The translations under genes were made by a program, and so were the position numbers. Below, piece after piece: positions 6,590 through 15,464 of a stretch of DNA of 64,000 nucleotides. The notes under the pieces were generated by a model. It saw only the letters and a program-made list of their open reading frames with translations, did not search any database and had not been told where the DNA came from. Location of the stretch: positions 4,526,001 through 4,590,000 of the forward strand of contig CAWDMP010000002.1 of assembly GCA_963803495.1 (NCBI GenBank). Direction: 5' to 3'. Every line of letters begins with the position of its first letter. Within the stretch, counting starts at the first letter, position 1. This DNA is from Persicitalea sp963803495 (GTDB taxonomy: Bacteria > Bacteroidota > Bacteroidia > Cytophagales > Spirosomataceae).

Positions 6590-8830
6590 CTACTCACCGG
6601 GATGGTAGGTGCGGGCGGCGTGTTGCTGCACGTCTTCCTTGTAGAAAAGTACATCCTTGAATTTTCCCTGACTGTACATCTCACCCTGATCGAAGAAGTG
6701 CTTCGAGTCCATGTGCCCGCTCTGCCCACCCGCCAGCAACGACTTGGCGCGGATACGGTCGCCAAATTCCACGGCACAGATGAAACTATTGCCATTGACG
6801 CCATAGCGTTTTTGGGTACCCGGAAAGTACCTTGAAGTATAGGAAGGCAGCATCCCCCAGGCCGAAGAAATGTAGCCCACGGGTATGCTGGGCCGGTCGT
6901 CGCGGTACTTTTGGTCGATATCCGACGATACGCGCTGAAAACGGTTGAGCTCCCCCCAGGGGAGTTGCCATTTGCCGTGTTTCTTTTCAAGAATCGTAAG
7001 CACATCGCCGAAGGGCTCCAGTAGCTCGTCGGCGGTGGCCGTGGCAGCAAACATCCGGGCCTTCGCCACCTGGTCGGCGTCTTCGTTGCCCCGCATCTTC
7101 ACGCTGTACATCGCCGACGCGATTTTTTCACCCCATTCCACGGCTAGGGTAGTGGCTACCGAGGCCTCGCTGCTCCGGTAGTCCCAATTTTTCAGTACCG
7201 ACATCGGCCCGATCCAGTAGGCATAGCGCGGGTCGTCATACGTGACGGTTTTTTCAAAAGCCGCCACTAAGGCCGGAATCAAAATCTGGAAGGAGGTGAG
7301 GTAGGTGTCGTAACCCGTTTTGATGACTTCGTCGAGGTCGTACTTGCGGGGTTGCGAAAGCAAGCGCACCGCGTTGACGCCCCGAAAGTTCTCGCCGTCG
7401 GGGGCCATATAGGCCGGGTAGTCGGCGGCTTTGGGGCTGTTGTCTCCAGCCACCGTGAAGGGCGTCGAGTTGCAGTTCTGCAGCCAACCGTTGACGGGGT
7501 TGTACACGTGCACCGCCTCGGCTACGGGGTGCATGCCTTGCCACTCGGTGGCTTTGGTGGTACCGTCGACGGGTTGGGAGAAATCGAATTGCGGGTCGCG
7601 GCGCGGCACGAAGTTGCCGTGCCAGTAGGCGATGTTGCCCTCAGCATCGGCGTAGACCGTGTTATTGGAGGTATTTTCCAGAATATCCATCGCCTTCTGG
7701 TACTCGGCAAAACTGTTGGCCTTGGTCCGCTGGTAGCTTTGGATGAGCATATTCAACGTTCGGTTGTTGGAGCGGAGGCTTTCCCACTGCCCGTTGCGTT
7801 TGGCCATCACGGGGCCGTGGTGGGTGTAGTAGGTCGTGATTTTTTTCTCTTCCATGCGGTCGCCGTTCCTGACTTTGAACGTAAGTACTTTCTGCTGTAC
7901 CGGGCGCTGCCTGCCTTCGTACTCGTAGGTGTAGCCGTTGCCTTTTTTACTCACTTTTTCCAGGTAAGTATCGGCTACATCCGTGCGCGACGAGGTATGC
8001 ATCCAGCCCAGGTGCTCGTTGAAGCCTTGGTACACAAAGAATTGTCCCCAAGTCACCGCGCCGTAAGCGTTCAGTCCTTCATCGCTCACGACATGTACTT
8101 CGGGCCGGAAGTAGAACGTCACGTGCGGATTGATGTACAAGATGCTCTTGCCCGATTTGGTAATCGAAGGCGCAAAAGCGAAGCCATTGGAACCCGTCAG
8201 GATTTCTTCGTCGACGATCGTTCTTTTTGGTTTTATGTCCAACTCAAATCCCACCGACGGCGCGCCCTTGCCGTAGAATGCTTCCAGGTCGCGGGCCCGG
8301 ACGTCGGCGGTACTGATCGCCCCGATGCTGCCGTCGGTCCAGAGCAGCGGGTACCACGGCTCGAAGCGGGTCAGCAGGGCGGGCTTGGTGTCGGGATGGG
8401 TGGCGAGGTAGTAGTTCACGCCGTCGGCGTAGGCGACGAGCAGCTTTTTGAGCCAGGCGGGTGCCTTTTTGTAATCGGCCCGGGCGTCTTCGGGCGTAAT
8501 GAGCATCTTGATCAGCAAATCATCGTACAGCGCGCTTTCGCCTTGTACTTCGGATAAGCGTCCCAGTTTTTCGAGGTAGTTCATCTCGACCCGGTTGAAG
8601 TCGTCTTCGCACTGCGCGTACATCAGGCCGAAGGTCGCGTCGGCGTCGCTCTTGCCATAAATGTGCGGAATGCCCCAATTGTCGCGGATAATCGTGACGT
8701 TCTTCGCCTGCTTTCGCCAAGTGCTGACCTCCTTTTGCGTAAAGGATTGGCCTGCTGCGGGGAGAAAGGAGGAAAGGAGCCCTTCGACTACGCTCAGGGT
8801 GACAAGAAAATAGAGTAGCTTTTTTTTCAT
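6590..8830 (-). CDS. Penicillin acylase family N-terminal-nucleophile hydrolase
   Basis: The 746-aa secreted protein has the penicillin/AHL acylase layout: a signal peptide (cleavage near PAAGQ, 27-28), an alpha region with the RDNWGIPHIYG motif (about 49-59), a linker, and the beta chain. Autoproteolysis would expose Ser214 in the TGSNGFAFAPS motif, the catalytic nucleophile. The family hydrolyses amide bonds in the periplasm, with beta-lactam, acyl-homoserine-lactone or other acyl-amide substrates; the specificity is not readable here. Residues 11-17 of the signal peptide (LSVVEG) are encoded by an 18-bp dispersed repeat (8781-8798), so the leader appears to have been remodelled by a REP-like insertion. 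Confidence 0.88.
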   Translation of the reverse strand: MKKKLLYFLVTLSVVEGLLSSFLPAAGQSFTQKEVSTWRKQAKNVTIIRDNWGIPHIYGKSDADATFGLMYAQCEDDFNRVEMNYLEKLGRLSEVQGESALYDDLLIKMLITPEDARADYKKAPAWLKKLLVAYADGVNYYLATHPDTKPALLTRFEPWYPLLWTDGSIGAISTADVRARDLEAFYGKGAPSVGFELDIKPKRTIVDEEILTGSNGFAFAPSITKSGKSILYINPHVTFYFRPEVHVVSDEGLNAYGAVTWGQFFVYQGFNEHLGWMHTSSRTDVADTYLEKVSKKGNGYTYEYEGRQRPVQQKVLTFKVRNGDRMEEKKITTYYTHHGPVMAKRNGQWESLRSNNRTLNMLIQSYQRTKANSFAEYQKAMDILENTSNNTVYADAEGNIAYWHGNFVPRRDPQFDFSQPVDGTTKATEWQGMHPVAEAVHVYNPVNGWLQNCNSTPFTVAGDNSPKAADYPAYMAPDGENFRGVNAVRLLSQPRKYDLDEVIKTGYDTYLTSFQILIPALVAAFEKTVTYDDPRYAYWIGPMSVLKNWDYRSSEASVATTLAVEWGEKIASAMYSVKMRGNEDADQVAKARMFAATATADELLEPFGDVLTILEKKHGKWQLPWGELNRFQRVSSDIDQKYRDDRPSIPVGYISSAWGMLPSYTSRYFPGTQKRYGVNGNSFICAVEFGDRIRAKSLLAGGQSGHMDSKHFFDQGEMYSQGKFKDVLFYKEDVQQHAARTYHPGE
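8781..8798. repeat. REP-like dispersed repeat, copy 1 (inside a signal peptide)
   Basis: CCTTCGACTACGCTCAGG is present here and identically at 26953-26970; both copies continue with a GTGACA or ATGACA tail. Translated, such elements give VVEG or PERSRR words that are familiar from REP-type dispersed repeats in many bacteria. This copy is translated as part of the acylase leader. Confidence 0.75.
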
Positions 8831-8907
8831 TGGAAAAAGAGTAGGATGTAGGCGCGCGCGGCGCTTTCACAAAACTACGTACTTTCCCTTACGAACAAAA
8901 CGGGTAG

Positions 8908-9324
8908 CTAGTCGAGCAGTCTGATGTTGATGCTGGTGCCGTTCGCTCCAAGGTCGAAGGCGCAATCTTCAAAATCGGGGGCCGAGAAACGAGGGCGGAA
9001 GTTGTTGCTGAAACCAAAAGGTTCTTTTGGGTACCCGACGAAGTTTTTGTCAATCTTATCGTTGTCGTTGACATCGTGGTACATTGCCACGGCGTAACGA
9101 CCGGGCGGCACCTCAAATTCAACGGTTTGATTTCCGGCTTTACGAACGGCCACCGTCCTGGTGAAAGCGGGCGTTGTCTCGCCAAATTTTGCGCCGGGAT
9201 TATAGAGCGCCATCCGGATTGTGCCCTTGGCGTTGGTCACATTGGTTAGCTTGACCGACAACCGGGCGTTTGCGGTTTGCATAGGGGAGATCGTTAAAAG
9301 AAGCGAAAATAATAGCGTGAGCAT
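8908..9324 (-). CDS. DUF2141 secreted protein
   Basis: The 138-aa protein has a signal peptide (cleavage near ANA, about 20) and one DUF2141 beta-sandwich domain. The family pattern is clear: KGTIRMALYN at the start, VPPGRYAVAMYHDVNDNDKIDKN in the middle with an acidic DxNxNxKxD-like stretch, and a glycine-rich turn near the end. Family members are exported small proteins of unknown function, common in Bacteroidota. It lies 77 bp upstream of the acylase start on the same strand, so co-transcription is possible. Confidence 0.85.
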   Translation of the reverse strand: MLTLLFSLLLTISPMQTANARLSVKLTNVTNAKGTIRMALYNPGAKFGETTPAFTRTVAVRKAGNQTVEFEVPPGRYAVAMYHDVNDNDKIDKNFVGYPKEPFGFSNNFRPRFSAPDFEDCAFDLGANGTSINIRLLD

Positions 9325-9350
9325 AGGAGACTAAAACTGGGTTTCCAATA

Positions 9351-9391
9351 AAAACGCCTCACCGAAACGATTGTTTCGATGAGGCGTTTTT
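9351..9391 (-). terminator. Rho-independent terminator of the 9425-10045 lipoprotein gene
   Basis: AACGCCTCA pairs with TGAGGCGTT, and inside it CGAAAC pairs with GTTTCG around a short loop. Runs of A and T flank both sides, so it can act in either direction. It sits 34 bp beyond the stop of the minus-strand lipoprotein gene. Confidence 0.8.
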
Positions 9392-9424
9392 GTTTGTCCT
9401 TTATGTTTTCTCAGGGCCTGGTGT

Positions 9425-10045
9425 TTACACAGATTCCAGAAGACCAAGTACTATGAAGATCACCCCGATAGTGGATACGATACCTCCAATGTACCAGCCT
9501 AAGCCTGGAATGACGGCCAGCACGATACCGGCCACAAGAAGAATCAAACCGGTTTTGATCTTACCGTTCAACGCCTTGGCAGCCTTGGTGGATTCAGGAG
9601 CCACGGTGGTACTCTTTTCCACGTGCTTCTTCAAGGTGCTGTTAACCAACTTGCTCACTTTGGAAGTAGCCACTTCCGAACCGGGCGCGTTGCGGAGTTC
9701 ATTTTTGGCAATCACCTCGCGCGCTTTCGTGATTTGGGCAGCGATCAATGGCTTGGCCATCAGCTTTTGGCCTTCGGTCGTAGCAAGTGCTTTTTCGAGT
9801 TGCTCGTCGATTTGGCGGGGGCTGCTTTCGGCCAGCATTTTGGCTACCTCAGGGTTGCTTGAGAGTGCTTCGAATACGGGAGTTTCCTCTACTTCGGTGG
9901 GGGCTACTTTAGCTACGGCCGGTGTTTCGGTGCGGCTGCCCAGGTAAGCGCTGTTGGGCGCATGCTTGTAAGTTGCGTAGTCACGTGCACAGCTGCCAAG
10001 CATGACGATTGCGGCCAGGAGGTAAACAGTACTGAATTTTTTCAT
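9425..10045 (-). CDS. Lipoprotein with C-terminal membrane hairpin, unknown function
   Basis: The 206-aa protein has a lipoprotein signal (lipobox LGSC, Cys19). A low-complexity region rich in Ala, Val, Glu and Thr follows, then a helical central part (about 65-160). The C-terminus has two adjacent hydrophobic segments separated by GLGWYIGG, suggesting a membrane hairpin. A protein anchored by both a lipid and a C-terminal hairpin is unusual. I recognise no family. It is a single gene with its own terminator; the roughly 220 bp upstream (10046-10265) holds nothing I can support. Confidence 0.75.
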   Translation of the reverse strand: MKKFSTVYLLAAIVMLGSCARDYATYKHAPNSAYLGSRTETPAVAKVAPTEVEETPVFEALSSNPEVAKMLAESSPRQIDEQLEKALATTEGQKLMAKPLIAAQITKAREVIAKNELRNAPGSEVATSKVSKLVNSTLKKHVEKSTTVAPESTKAAKALNGKIKTGLILLVAGIVLAVIPGLGWYIGGIVSTIGVIFIVLGLLESV

Positions 10046-10265
10046 GATAAAAAGGGGTTGGTGAAATGGTGAATGGAAGAAATGAAATCCTGAGCAACGT
10101 CTGTGAAAAATGTGCCAGAATGCTACAAAGCGGATTTATTGTTGATTTGGGTAATGGAATCCCCAAATTGTACTACCCATATTAGGGCGCTTTGACAAAT
10201 TTTGTGACAAGCGAGCATGCCCTTTACCACTATGCCACATTCGTAAATATGAAGAGATAGGTTTG

Positions 10266-11213
10266 CTAAGCCTTGTTGATCAAAGAGGCGAACGTTTTTT
10301 GCACCATGGCCAAATCTTGCCGGTGCGCTTCCACAGCGGTTAGGTTGTCGGGGGTACCTTTTTCCAGCGACTGCTCTATCACCAGATGCGGCGTGATTTT
10401 CCGCCGGACCAGCTCGGCGGCGAGGCGGTTGTAGTCGATGTCGCCCGTGGGCTGGAACGTTTCGAGCCATACGCCGTCTTTCGACTGCCGCAGGTGCAGC
10501 TCGGTAACGCGGTCGCCATAAAGTTTGAGTACGTCGAACACCGCCAGTTCCGAGTTGTCGGAGCCTCTGAAAATCCAATGTACATCCAGGCAGAAGGTCA
10601 CGTTGGCCGGGTCGGTGTTGAGCATCATGTGGTGAAACTCCCGCGCCCCCGCCTTCATTTCCATATCGTGGGTATGGTAGGCGAGTTTCAGGCCCATTTT
10701 GCGTAACTCGGCCCCCAGACGGTCAAGGTTTTTGGCTTGCTCGATCAGTTCGGCGTCGTTCTTCACCCGCCCGTTGTTCCAGTTGGTAGGACTGGGGTTG
10801 GTCACGACCATCTTGGCCCCGATCCCTTTGGCAGCTTTGGCGATGGCCAGTACCGTAGCGAGCGATTCCTGCGCCACGCTGGCGTCGTGCAGGGTACTGT
10901 TGACGTAGAATGAAGGTACCATGATGCCGTGCTTTTTTAGCAAAGGTGCCATGCGCTCCACATCTTCGGCCTTCTCAAAGCTGGGTTCGAGCGCCTTGAT
11001 TCCCGATTTGGCAAACTCGCCCAACGAGTAGTCCAGGTCGTCGGCCCACGCTTTGCCCGCTCGCCGGAAAAACGTGAACCAGGTGTACTGGTTGCAGGAA
11101 ATGGGGTAGGGTAGTTTGTTGACTTCGGCCTGGGCTTTTGAAAATTTCAAGACCGAGGCAGCAGCCGTAAGGCCCAGGGTACTTTGCAGAAAGAGGCGGC
11201 GGTTGGCAGACAT
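10266..11213 (-). CDS. Secreted TIM-barrel sugar phosphate isomerase/epimerase-like protein
   Basis: The 315-aa protein has a twin-arginine-like leader (NRRLFLQS near residue 4, then a hydrophobic AAASVL stretch). The xylose-isomerase-like TIM barrel follows (AP_endonuc_2 family). Motifs include GIKALEPSFE, KMVVTNPSP, LAYHTHDMEM with metal-type histidines, FCLDVHWIFRG and VTELHLRQSKDG, which carry the usual divalent-metal ligands (E, D, H, E pattern). Such exported enzymes are typical of Cytophagales and act on sugars or cyclitols in the periplasm; the substrate is unknown. Phased repeats lie immediately before its start. Confidence 0.85.
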   Translation of the reverse strand: MSANRRLFLQSTLGLTAAASVLKFSKAQAEVNKLPYPISCNQYTWFTFFRRAGKAWADDLDYSLGEFAKSGIKALEPSFEKAEDVERMAPLLKKHGIMVPSFYVNSTLHDASVAQESLATVLAIAKAAKGIGAKMVVTNPSPTNWNNGRVKNDAELIEQAKNLDRLGAELRKMGLKLAYHTHDMEMKAGAREFHHMMLNTDPANVTFCLDVHWIFRGSDNSELAVFDVLKLYGDRVTELHLRQSKDGVWLETFQPTGDIDYNRLAAELVRRKITPHLVIEQSLEKGTPDNLTAVEAHRQDLAMVQKTFASLINKA

Positions 11214-11214
11214 G

Positions 11215-11254
11215 GATTCGTGTGTAATTGTTGATTCGTTGAATCGTTGAATTG
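11215..11254. repeat. 8-bp phased array upstream of the isomerase gene
   Basis: Words such as GTTGAATC occur at 8-bp spacing; TTG is at 11231, 11239 and 11247, with more diverged octads before it. The array begins two bases beyond the ATG (11211-11213, minus strand). Confidence 0.65.
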
Positions 11255-11332
11255 TACAGGATAAAAGAATGAAGGGAGCATCATTCTACTAAAAGCTGAA
11301 TTGACGTTTAGTTGGATCGTAATGTCCTAGCA

Positions 11333-11350
11333 TCTCATATCTCATAATTC
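11333..11350. repeat. 18-bp junction word shared with 51419-51436
   Basis: TCTCATATCTCATAATTC is identical at the two places. Read on the minus strand it is a 7-bp-phased GAATTAT/GAGATAT word pair. Both copies overlap the stop codon of a minus-strand gene. Confidence 0.7.
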
Positions 11351-11870
11351 AATAATACTTTTCCCGAAACGCCGCCTTCTGCTCGACGTACTTCTCATTG
11401 GCGCGGCAGCGGTCCCAATAGCCCTTAAAAACCTCAGCGGCTCTGGCTTTCTCGCTGGTAGCGGCGTCGGCGGCGCGCGGAAGCACCTTGTTGCCCTTAC
11501 GCGGGCTACCGGATGAGTAGGGGTAGGCCTTCTTATCATGGTCGGGGTTGTCGCCTTCGGCGTACTTGCGGCCGCTGGGGTGGTTGGCGTAGCGCCGCGC
11601 CCGCGTGAAGCCCATCTGAATGAATTTTCGCGCCATATCGGCGCCCACAAAATCATTTTCTTCAAGATAGGCCTCGAACATTTCGTAAAGTTTCTTGGCC
11701 GATTCTGTCGCAATTTCCTCCGTTTTAAAGCGCCAATGCGGCAGTAGCTCTCCCTTGTAGGGCTGCACCAGCAACACACCTTGCTCGCCCACACCCACCC
11801 GATACAATTCGGGATGCGCCCGGAAATCTGTCGTGTCGAAATCGAGATCGTAGTTAAATTTGTTGGACAT
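11349..11870 (-). CDS. DUF4385 family protein
   Basis: The 173-aa soluble protein matches the DUF4385 pattern along its length: FDTTDFRAHPELYRVGVGEQGVL at the start, LLPHWRFKT, a helical DDFVGADMARKF-type segment, then TRARRYANHPSGRKY. The C-terminal third is basic and helical (GYWDRCRANEKYVEQKAAFREKYY). The function of the family is unknown. The start lies 5 bp from the stop of the topoisomerase IB gene, so both are in one transcript. The stop codon lies within an 18-bp junction word also found at 51419. Confidence 0.88.
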   Translation of the reverse strand: MSNKFNYDLDFDTTDFRAHPELYRVGVGEQGVLLVQPYKGELLPHWRFKTEEIATESAKKLYEMFEAYLEENDFVGADMARKFIQMGFTRARRYANHPSGRKYAEGDNPDHDKKAYPYSSGSPRKGNKVLPRAADAATSEKARAAEVFKGYWDRCRANEKYVEQKAAFREKYY

Positions 11871-11874
11871 GGCG

Positions 11875-12873
11875 CTAGGCGTAAGAGGCCAGAAGCTTAG
11901 CTACCCGCTGTTCCGAATCCGTGAGCAGCGAATCTTCGGAGGTACTCGCTTTTACGTATTTCTGAATGCGCTGGTCGGCGTAGGCATTCGTGACCGACGG
12001 ATGCACGTAGTACTTCTTGCACACCGCCCGGGTGTTGCCCAGGTGCTCGGCCACGGCGTCGAAACAAGCGTTGAGCTTGCGCTTTTTGTCGGTTTCACTG
12101 GTCGGTGCTTCTTGCTCCTTCAAGTACTCGAAGGCAGTGACGGTACCCATCCAGGTGCGAAAGTCTTTGGCGGTGAAGCTGCCGCAGGTGTGCTCCCGGA
12201 TGTACTCGTTGACGTGTTGCGCCCGCAACGGATGGCGTTTGCCGTCCTCACCGAGGTACTGAAACAAGCGTCGACCTTTCATTTCCTTAAAATGTGTCAG
12301 GAGCCGCGCCAGTGAGCGGTCGCGGAGGGTGATGTCGTGCTTGATGCTTTTTTTACCCTTGAACTTCAGCCGGATCGTGGTACCCTTCACCTGCACGTTG
12401 CGGGCGTCGAGCGTCGTCAGGCCCGAAGTACCGTTCTTGACCCGGTACCGCTGATTACCCACCCGGATGCAGGTTTTTTCCATCAGGCTTACCGCCACCG
12501 CCGTGGCTTTGCCGACCGAGTCGCTCCGGGTGCGCAGGTCATGCTGCAGCTGTTCGCGCAGATTGGGCAGCGCCTTGGCAAAGCGCAGTAGCTTGAAGTA
12601 CTTGGTGTGGTTGCGGATTTGATTCCAGTGCTCGTGGTAGCGGTACTGCTTGCGGCCCGCCTCGTCGGTACCCGTGGCCTGCAAGTGCGCTTTTGGGTCT
12701 TTACTGATCCAAACATCCTGCCAGGCGGGTGGTAGCACCAGGGCATTCATGCGCTTGACTTTTCGCTTGTCTTTGCAGCGTTCACCTTTCTCGTTTACGT
12801 AGTAAAACCCTTTACCCGCTTTTTTTCGGGTGAAGCCGGGTGCGATCTTACAATCGATGTAGTGCAGCCCCAC
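11875..12873 (-). CDS. DNA topoisomerase IB (poxvirus-type)
   Basis: The 332 residues from the GTG at 12873 contain the catalytic core: Arg137 (IRVGN), KDFRTW with Arg239, and CKKYYVHP in which Tyr289 is the nucleophile. The enzyme relaxes supercoils through a 3'-phosphotyrosine intermediate without ATP. The true N-terminus is probably longer. The same frame upstream reads ELKKIRKDPEKTAEAVGL, which fits the family start, but it has no usable start codon. An ATG at 12973 reaches it only if one base is removed from the C6 run at 12921-12926. So this copy carries a frameshift or sequence error near residue 17 of the full protein. Downstream is the DUF4385 gene. Confidence 0.88.
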   Translation of the reverse strand: MGLHYIDCKIAPGFTRKKAGKGFYYVNEKGERCKDKRKVKRMNALVLPPAWQDVWISKDPKAHLQATGTDEAGRKQYRYHEHWNQIRNHTKYFKLLRFAKALPNLREQLQHDLRTRSDSVGKATAVAVSLMEKTCIRVGNQRYRVKNGTSGLTTLDARNVQVKGTTIRLKFKGKKSIKHDITLRDRSLARLLTHFKEMKGRRLFQYLGEDGKRHPLRAQHVNEYIREHTCGSFTAKDFRTWMGTVTAFEYLKEQEAPTSETDKKRKLNACFDAVAEHLGNTRAVCKKYYVHPSVTNAYADQRIQKYVKASTSEDSLLTDSEQRVAKLLASYA

Positions 12874-13201
12874 GGCCTCGGCGGTTTTTTCGGGGTCTTT
12901 CCTGATCTTTTTGAGTTCGCGGGGGGCAAGTGTGGGACAGGATACTGGCGACGGCAGGCGCGGCGGTAGGCATAAGATGATGGCTTGATTTGGGTGGATT
13001 AGGTGGACGATAAAATTAAATGCCTGATTTCTTAACCAAAATTCTAGTACTTTGAAAATCAGTTTTTTAACTAAAATATCTTTGAAGTCTGCTAATTAAT
13101 TCTATCATTTACACAGGTAATTACTCCCCAATGGCGCGCTTTGTTTGGGGAAATTGCTTTATGAAGTCACCTTACTCATCTGCATCCTAATTTAGCCCTC
13201 T
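12874..13201. other. Intergenic stretch holding the displaced N-terminus of topoisomerase IB
   Basis: The first 100 bp, up to 12973, encode the out-of-frame N-terminus of the topoisomerase. The rest is AT-rich spacer between divergent genes. TAATTTAG (13188-13195), one base off TAnnTTTG, lies 6 bp before the ATG at 13202 and may be its -7 element. I see no other gene. Confidence 0.5.
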
Positions 13202-14110
13202 ATGAATTTCATTCACTTCTTAACCTACCTGATTGCCATGTCCGTCTTCACCCCAGAACCGATCACACCTGCCGATTCCGATCTCATCAAAAAAGGCGCT
13301 ACGCTCCAAAAAATATCCGGTGAATTCGCCTTCACCGAAGGGCCCACGGCCGACGCTGCCGGAAATGTATACTTCACCGATCAGCCCAACGACCGCATCA
13401 TGCTGTACAGCCTGGACGGCAAGCTATCGGTGTACATGCAGCCCTCAGGCCGCTCCAACGGAATGTTTTTCGATAGTAAAGACCGCCTGTGGTCGTGCGC
13501 CGACGCCGACAACGAGCTTTGGATCATCGATAAAGACAAAAAGAAGGAAACCGTCGCCGTGAAGGAATACGAAGGCAAAAAATTCAATGGCCCCAACGAC
13601 GTGTGGGTTATGCGCGACGGCAGCGCCTACATCACCGACCCTTTTTATAAGCGTGATTGGTGGGAGCACACCGAGCAGCCGATGGAGACACAGGGCGTGT
13701 ACCGGCTGAGCAAGGACCACAAAACGCTCACCCGCGTGATTGATGATTATACCAAGCCCAACGGCATCGTCGGCACACCGGACAACAAGCGGCTCTACGT
13801 CTCGGACATCGGCGCCGGAAAGGTGTACGGTTTCAAAATAAAAAAGGACGGCTCATTGACTGACAAAAAACTAATCGCTGAGGAACGCTCCGACGGCATG
13901 ACGATCGACGAGCGGGGCAACGTGTACATCACCAACGCCAACGGCGTGACGGCCTACAGTCCCGAGGGCGAAAAACTCCTCAACATTCCCACCGGCGAAG
14001 ACTGGACCGCCAACGTCTGCTTCGGCGGCAAAGGCCGTAGTACCCTATTCATCACCGCCAGCAAGGGGTTTTATGCGATGGAGATGAATGTGAAGGGCGT
14101 AAAGCCGTGA
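13202..14110 (+). CDS. SMP-30/gluconolactonase family beta-propeller protein
   Basis: The 302-aa protein has a short hydrophobic leader (about 5-17) and a six-bladed SMP-30/LRE propeller. Conserved metal-site motifs are present: FTEGPTAD near 44, SNGMFFDSKDRLWS near 83, NGPNDVWV near 130, and SDGMTIDERGNVYITN near 225. Family members are Ca- or Zn-dependent lactonases opening sugar lactones; the leader suggests a periplasmic enzyme. It is a lone gene divergent from the topoisomerase IB operon and convergent with the PLP enzyme gene, with a long phased array between the stop codons. Confidence 0.85.
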   Translation: MNFIHFLTYLIAMSVFTPEPITPADSDLIKKGATLQKISGEFAFTEGPTADAAGNVYFTDQPNDRIMLYSLDGKLSVYMQPSGRSNGMFFDSKDRLWSCADADNELWIIDKDKKKETVAVKEYEGKKFNGPNDVWVMRDGSAYITDPFYKRDWWEHTEQPMETQGVYRLSKDHKTLTRVIDDYTKPNGIVGTPDNKRLYVSDIGAGKVYGFKIKKDGSLTDKKLIAEERSDGMTIDERGNVYITNANGVTAYSPEGEKLLNIPTGEDWTANVCFGGKGRSTLFITASKGFYAMEMNVKGVKP

Positions 14111-14120
14111 AGGGAAGAAT

Positions 14121-14246
14121 GTTTACTTGTTTATGGGTTTATTTGTTTAGCCTTTGATTCAGAGTAGATCAGCTCAAGCGCTTGCATTTTAAACAAATAA
14201 ACAAATAAACAAATAAACCCCTAAACCCCTAAACCCCTAAACAACT
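14121..14246. repeat. Two-arm 8-bp phased array, including AAACAAAT x3 and AAACCCCT x3
   Basis: The left arm has four octads beginning GTTTA (14121, 14129, 14137, 14145). The right arm has AAACAAAT at 14191, 14199 and 14207, then AAACCCCT at 14215, 14223 and 14231. The segment 14135-14149 is a perfect inverted repeat of 14206-14220. The stop codon of the minus-strand PLP enzyme (14237-14239) is inside the right arm. Confidence 0.9.
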
Positions 14247-15397
14247 TCCAATGCTTTACCCAAATCCTTAATCAGCAATTCCGCGTCTTCCAGGCCGACG
14301 TAAATCCGCGCCATGCGGTGGCGTTCGTTGGCGGCGTCGAAATCGGCGGGGAGCATCCCGGCGGCCTGGGGCAGGATGAGCGATTCGTGGCCACCCCAGG
14401 AAACGGCGACCAGGAAATGGCGTAGCGCGTAGGTGAACTGCTCGATGCGGGCGTGGCTGTCAACTTTCAGAACGACGGTCAAGAGACCGCAGGCGCCTGA
14501 CATTTGCTTGTGGGCGAGCTCTGATTGCGGAAAATCCTCGTCGAACGGGAAGATGACGCGCTCGATTTTCGGATGATTTTTCAGGTACTTCACTACCTCG
14601 GCCGTCGTGCGGGTGACGCGCTCCAGACGAATGGGCAGCGTGCGCAGGCCGCGCAGCAGCAGCCAGGCATCGAAAGGCGGCAACTGGGTGCCCGCAATCA
14701 CGATTTGGTCCATGAATATTTTGTCGATCAGCGCTTTGGAACCGGTCAGTACCCCGGCCACGGTATCGCTATGGCCGCCAATGTACTTGGTGGCCGACTG
14801 CAGGCTAAGGTCGATGCCAAACGAATGCGGTTTTTGGTAGATCGGGGTACAATAGCTGTTGTCGATGACGGTGATGATCCCGCGACTCCGCGCCAACGCG
14901 GCTACGGCGGCCAGATCCTGCAACTCGAACGTAAGGGTACTGGGCGATTCGAGAAAAATGAGCTTGGTTTCGGGCCGGAGGGCGGCCTCAAAATTTTCGA
15001 TCCTGGTACCATCGACGTAGGTCGTCGTGATATCAAAGCGCGGTAGCTGCGACTCGAACAACCGCCAGGCCGAGTTGTAGGGCCTTTCCACCGAAATAAT
15101 GTGATCGCCCGCGCCAACGAATGGCATCACCGCCCCGTAAATCGCCGACGCGCCACTGTTGAGCACCAGCGCATCCTCGGCGCCGTCGAGGGCGGCCAGT
15201 TTCTTCTGCAGCATGTGCACCGTCGGGTTCATGGTGCGGGTGTAGAGGTAGGCCGAACGCTCCTCGGCGAAGGCCTTGCGCAGCGCCTCGAATGACGCAA
15301 AGGCAAAATTGCTCGTCTGGAAAATGGGCGGCGCGATGGCGTTGTGGTACTGCTGCCGGTCCTCGCCGAGCTCGTTGATGATGCTGGAAATATCCAT
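14237..15397 (-). CDS. PLP-dependent trans-sulfuration enzyme (Cys/Met metabolism family)
   Basis: The 386-aa enzyme belongs to the cystathionine gamma-synthase/lyase family. Motifs are YTRTMNPTV near 52 (phosphate-binding Tyr and Arg), LNSGASAIYGAV near 79, VIDNSYCTPIYQKP near 178 (Asp contacting the PLP ring), and SATKYIGGHSD near 200 with the Schiff-base Lys. It would work as a tetramer in the cytoplasm. Synthase, gamma-lyase or methionine-gamma-lyase activity cannot be decided from sequence. It is a single gene whose stop codon lies within the AAACCCCT repeat. Confidence 0.87.
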   Translation of the reverse strand: MDISSIINELGEDRQQYHNAIAPPIFQTSNFAFASFEALRKAFAEERSAYLYTRTMNPTVHMLQKKLAALDGAEDALVLNSGASAIYGAVMPFVGAGDHIISVERPYNSAWRLFESQLPRFDITTTYVDGTRIENFEAALRPETKLIFLESPSTLTFELQDLAAVAALARSRGIITVIDNSYCTPIYQKPHSFGIDLSLQSATKYIGGHSDTVAGVLTGSKALIDKIFMDQIVIAGTQLPPFDAWLLLRGLRTLPIRLERVTRTTAEVVKYLKNHPKIERVIFPFDEDFPQSELAHKQMSGACGLLTVVLKVDSHARIEQFTYALRHFLVAVSWGGHESLILPQAAGMLPADFDAANERHRMARIYVGLEDAELLIKDLGKALEVV

Positions 15398-15464
15398 GAA
15401 TGGGGTTATGAGTATTCTGGGAGTGCGGTTTGGATTAAAGTCGAAAGGTAAGAAAATGGCCCGG

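Noticed and set aside
7352..8557. 401-aa open frame antisense to the acylase
   Set aside because: It lies fully inside the acylase gene, and no motif or start context supports it.
14191..14238. AAACCCCT copies as telomere-like DNA
   Set aside because: Only three copies, inside a bacterial gene junction next to AAACAAAT copies; it is one of the 8-bp phased arrays.
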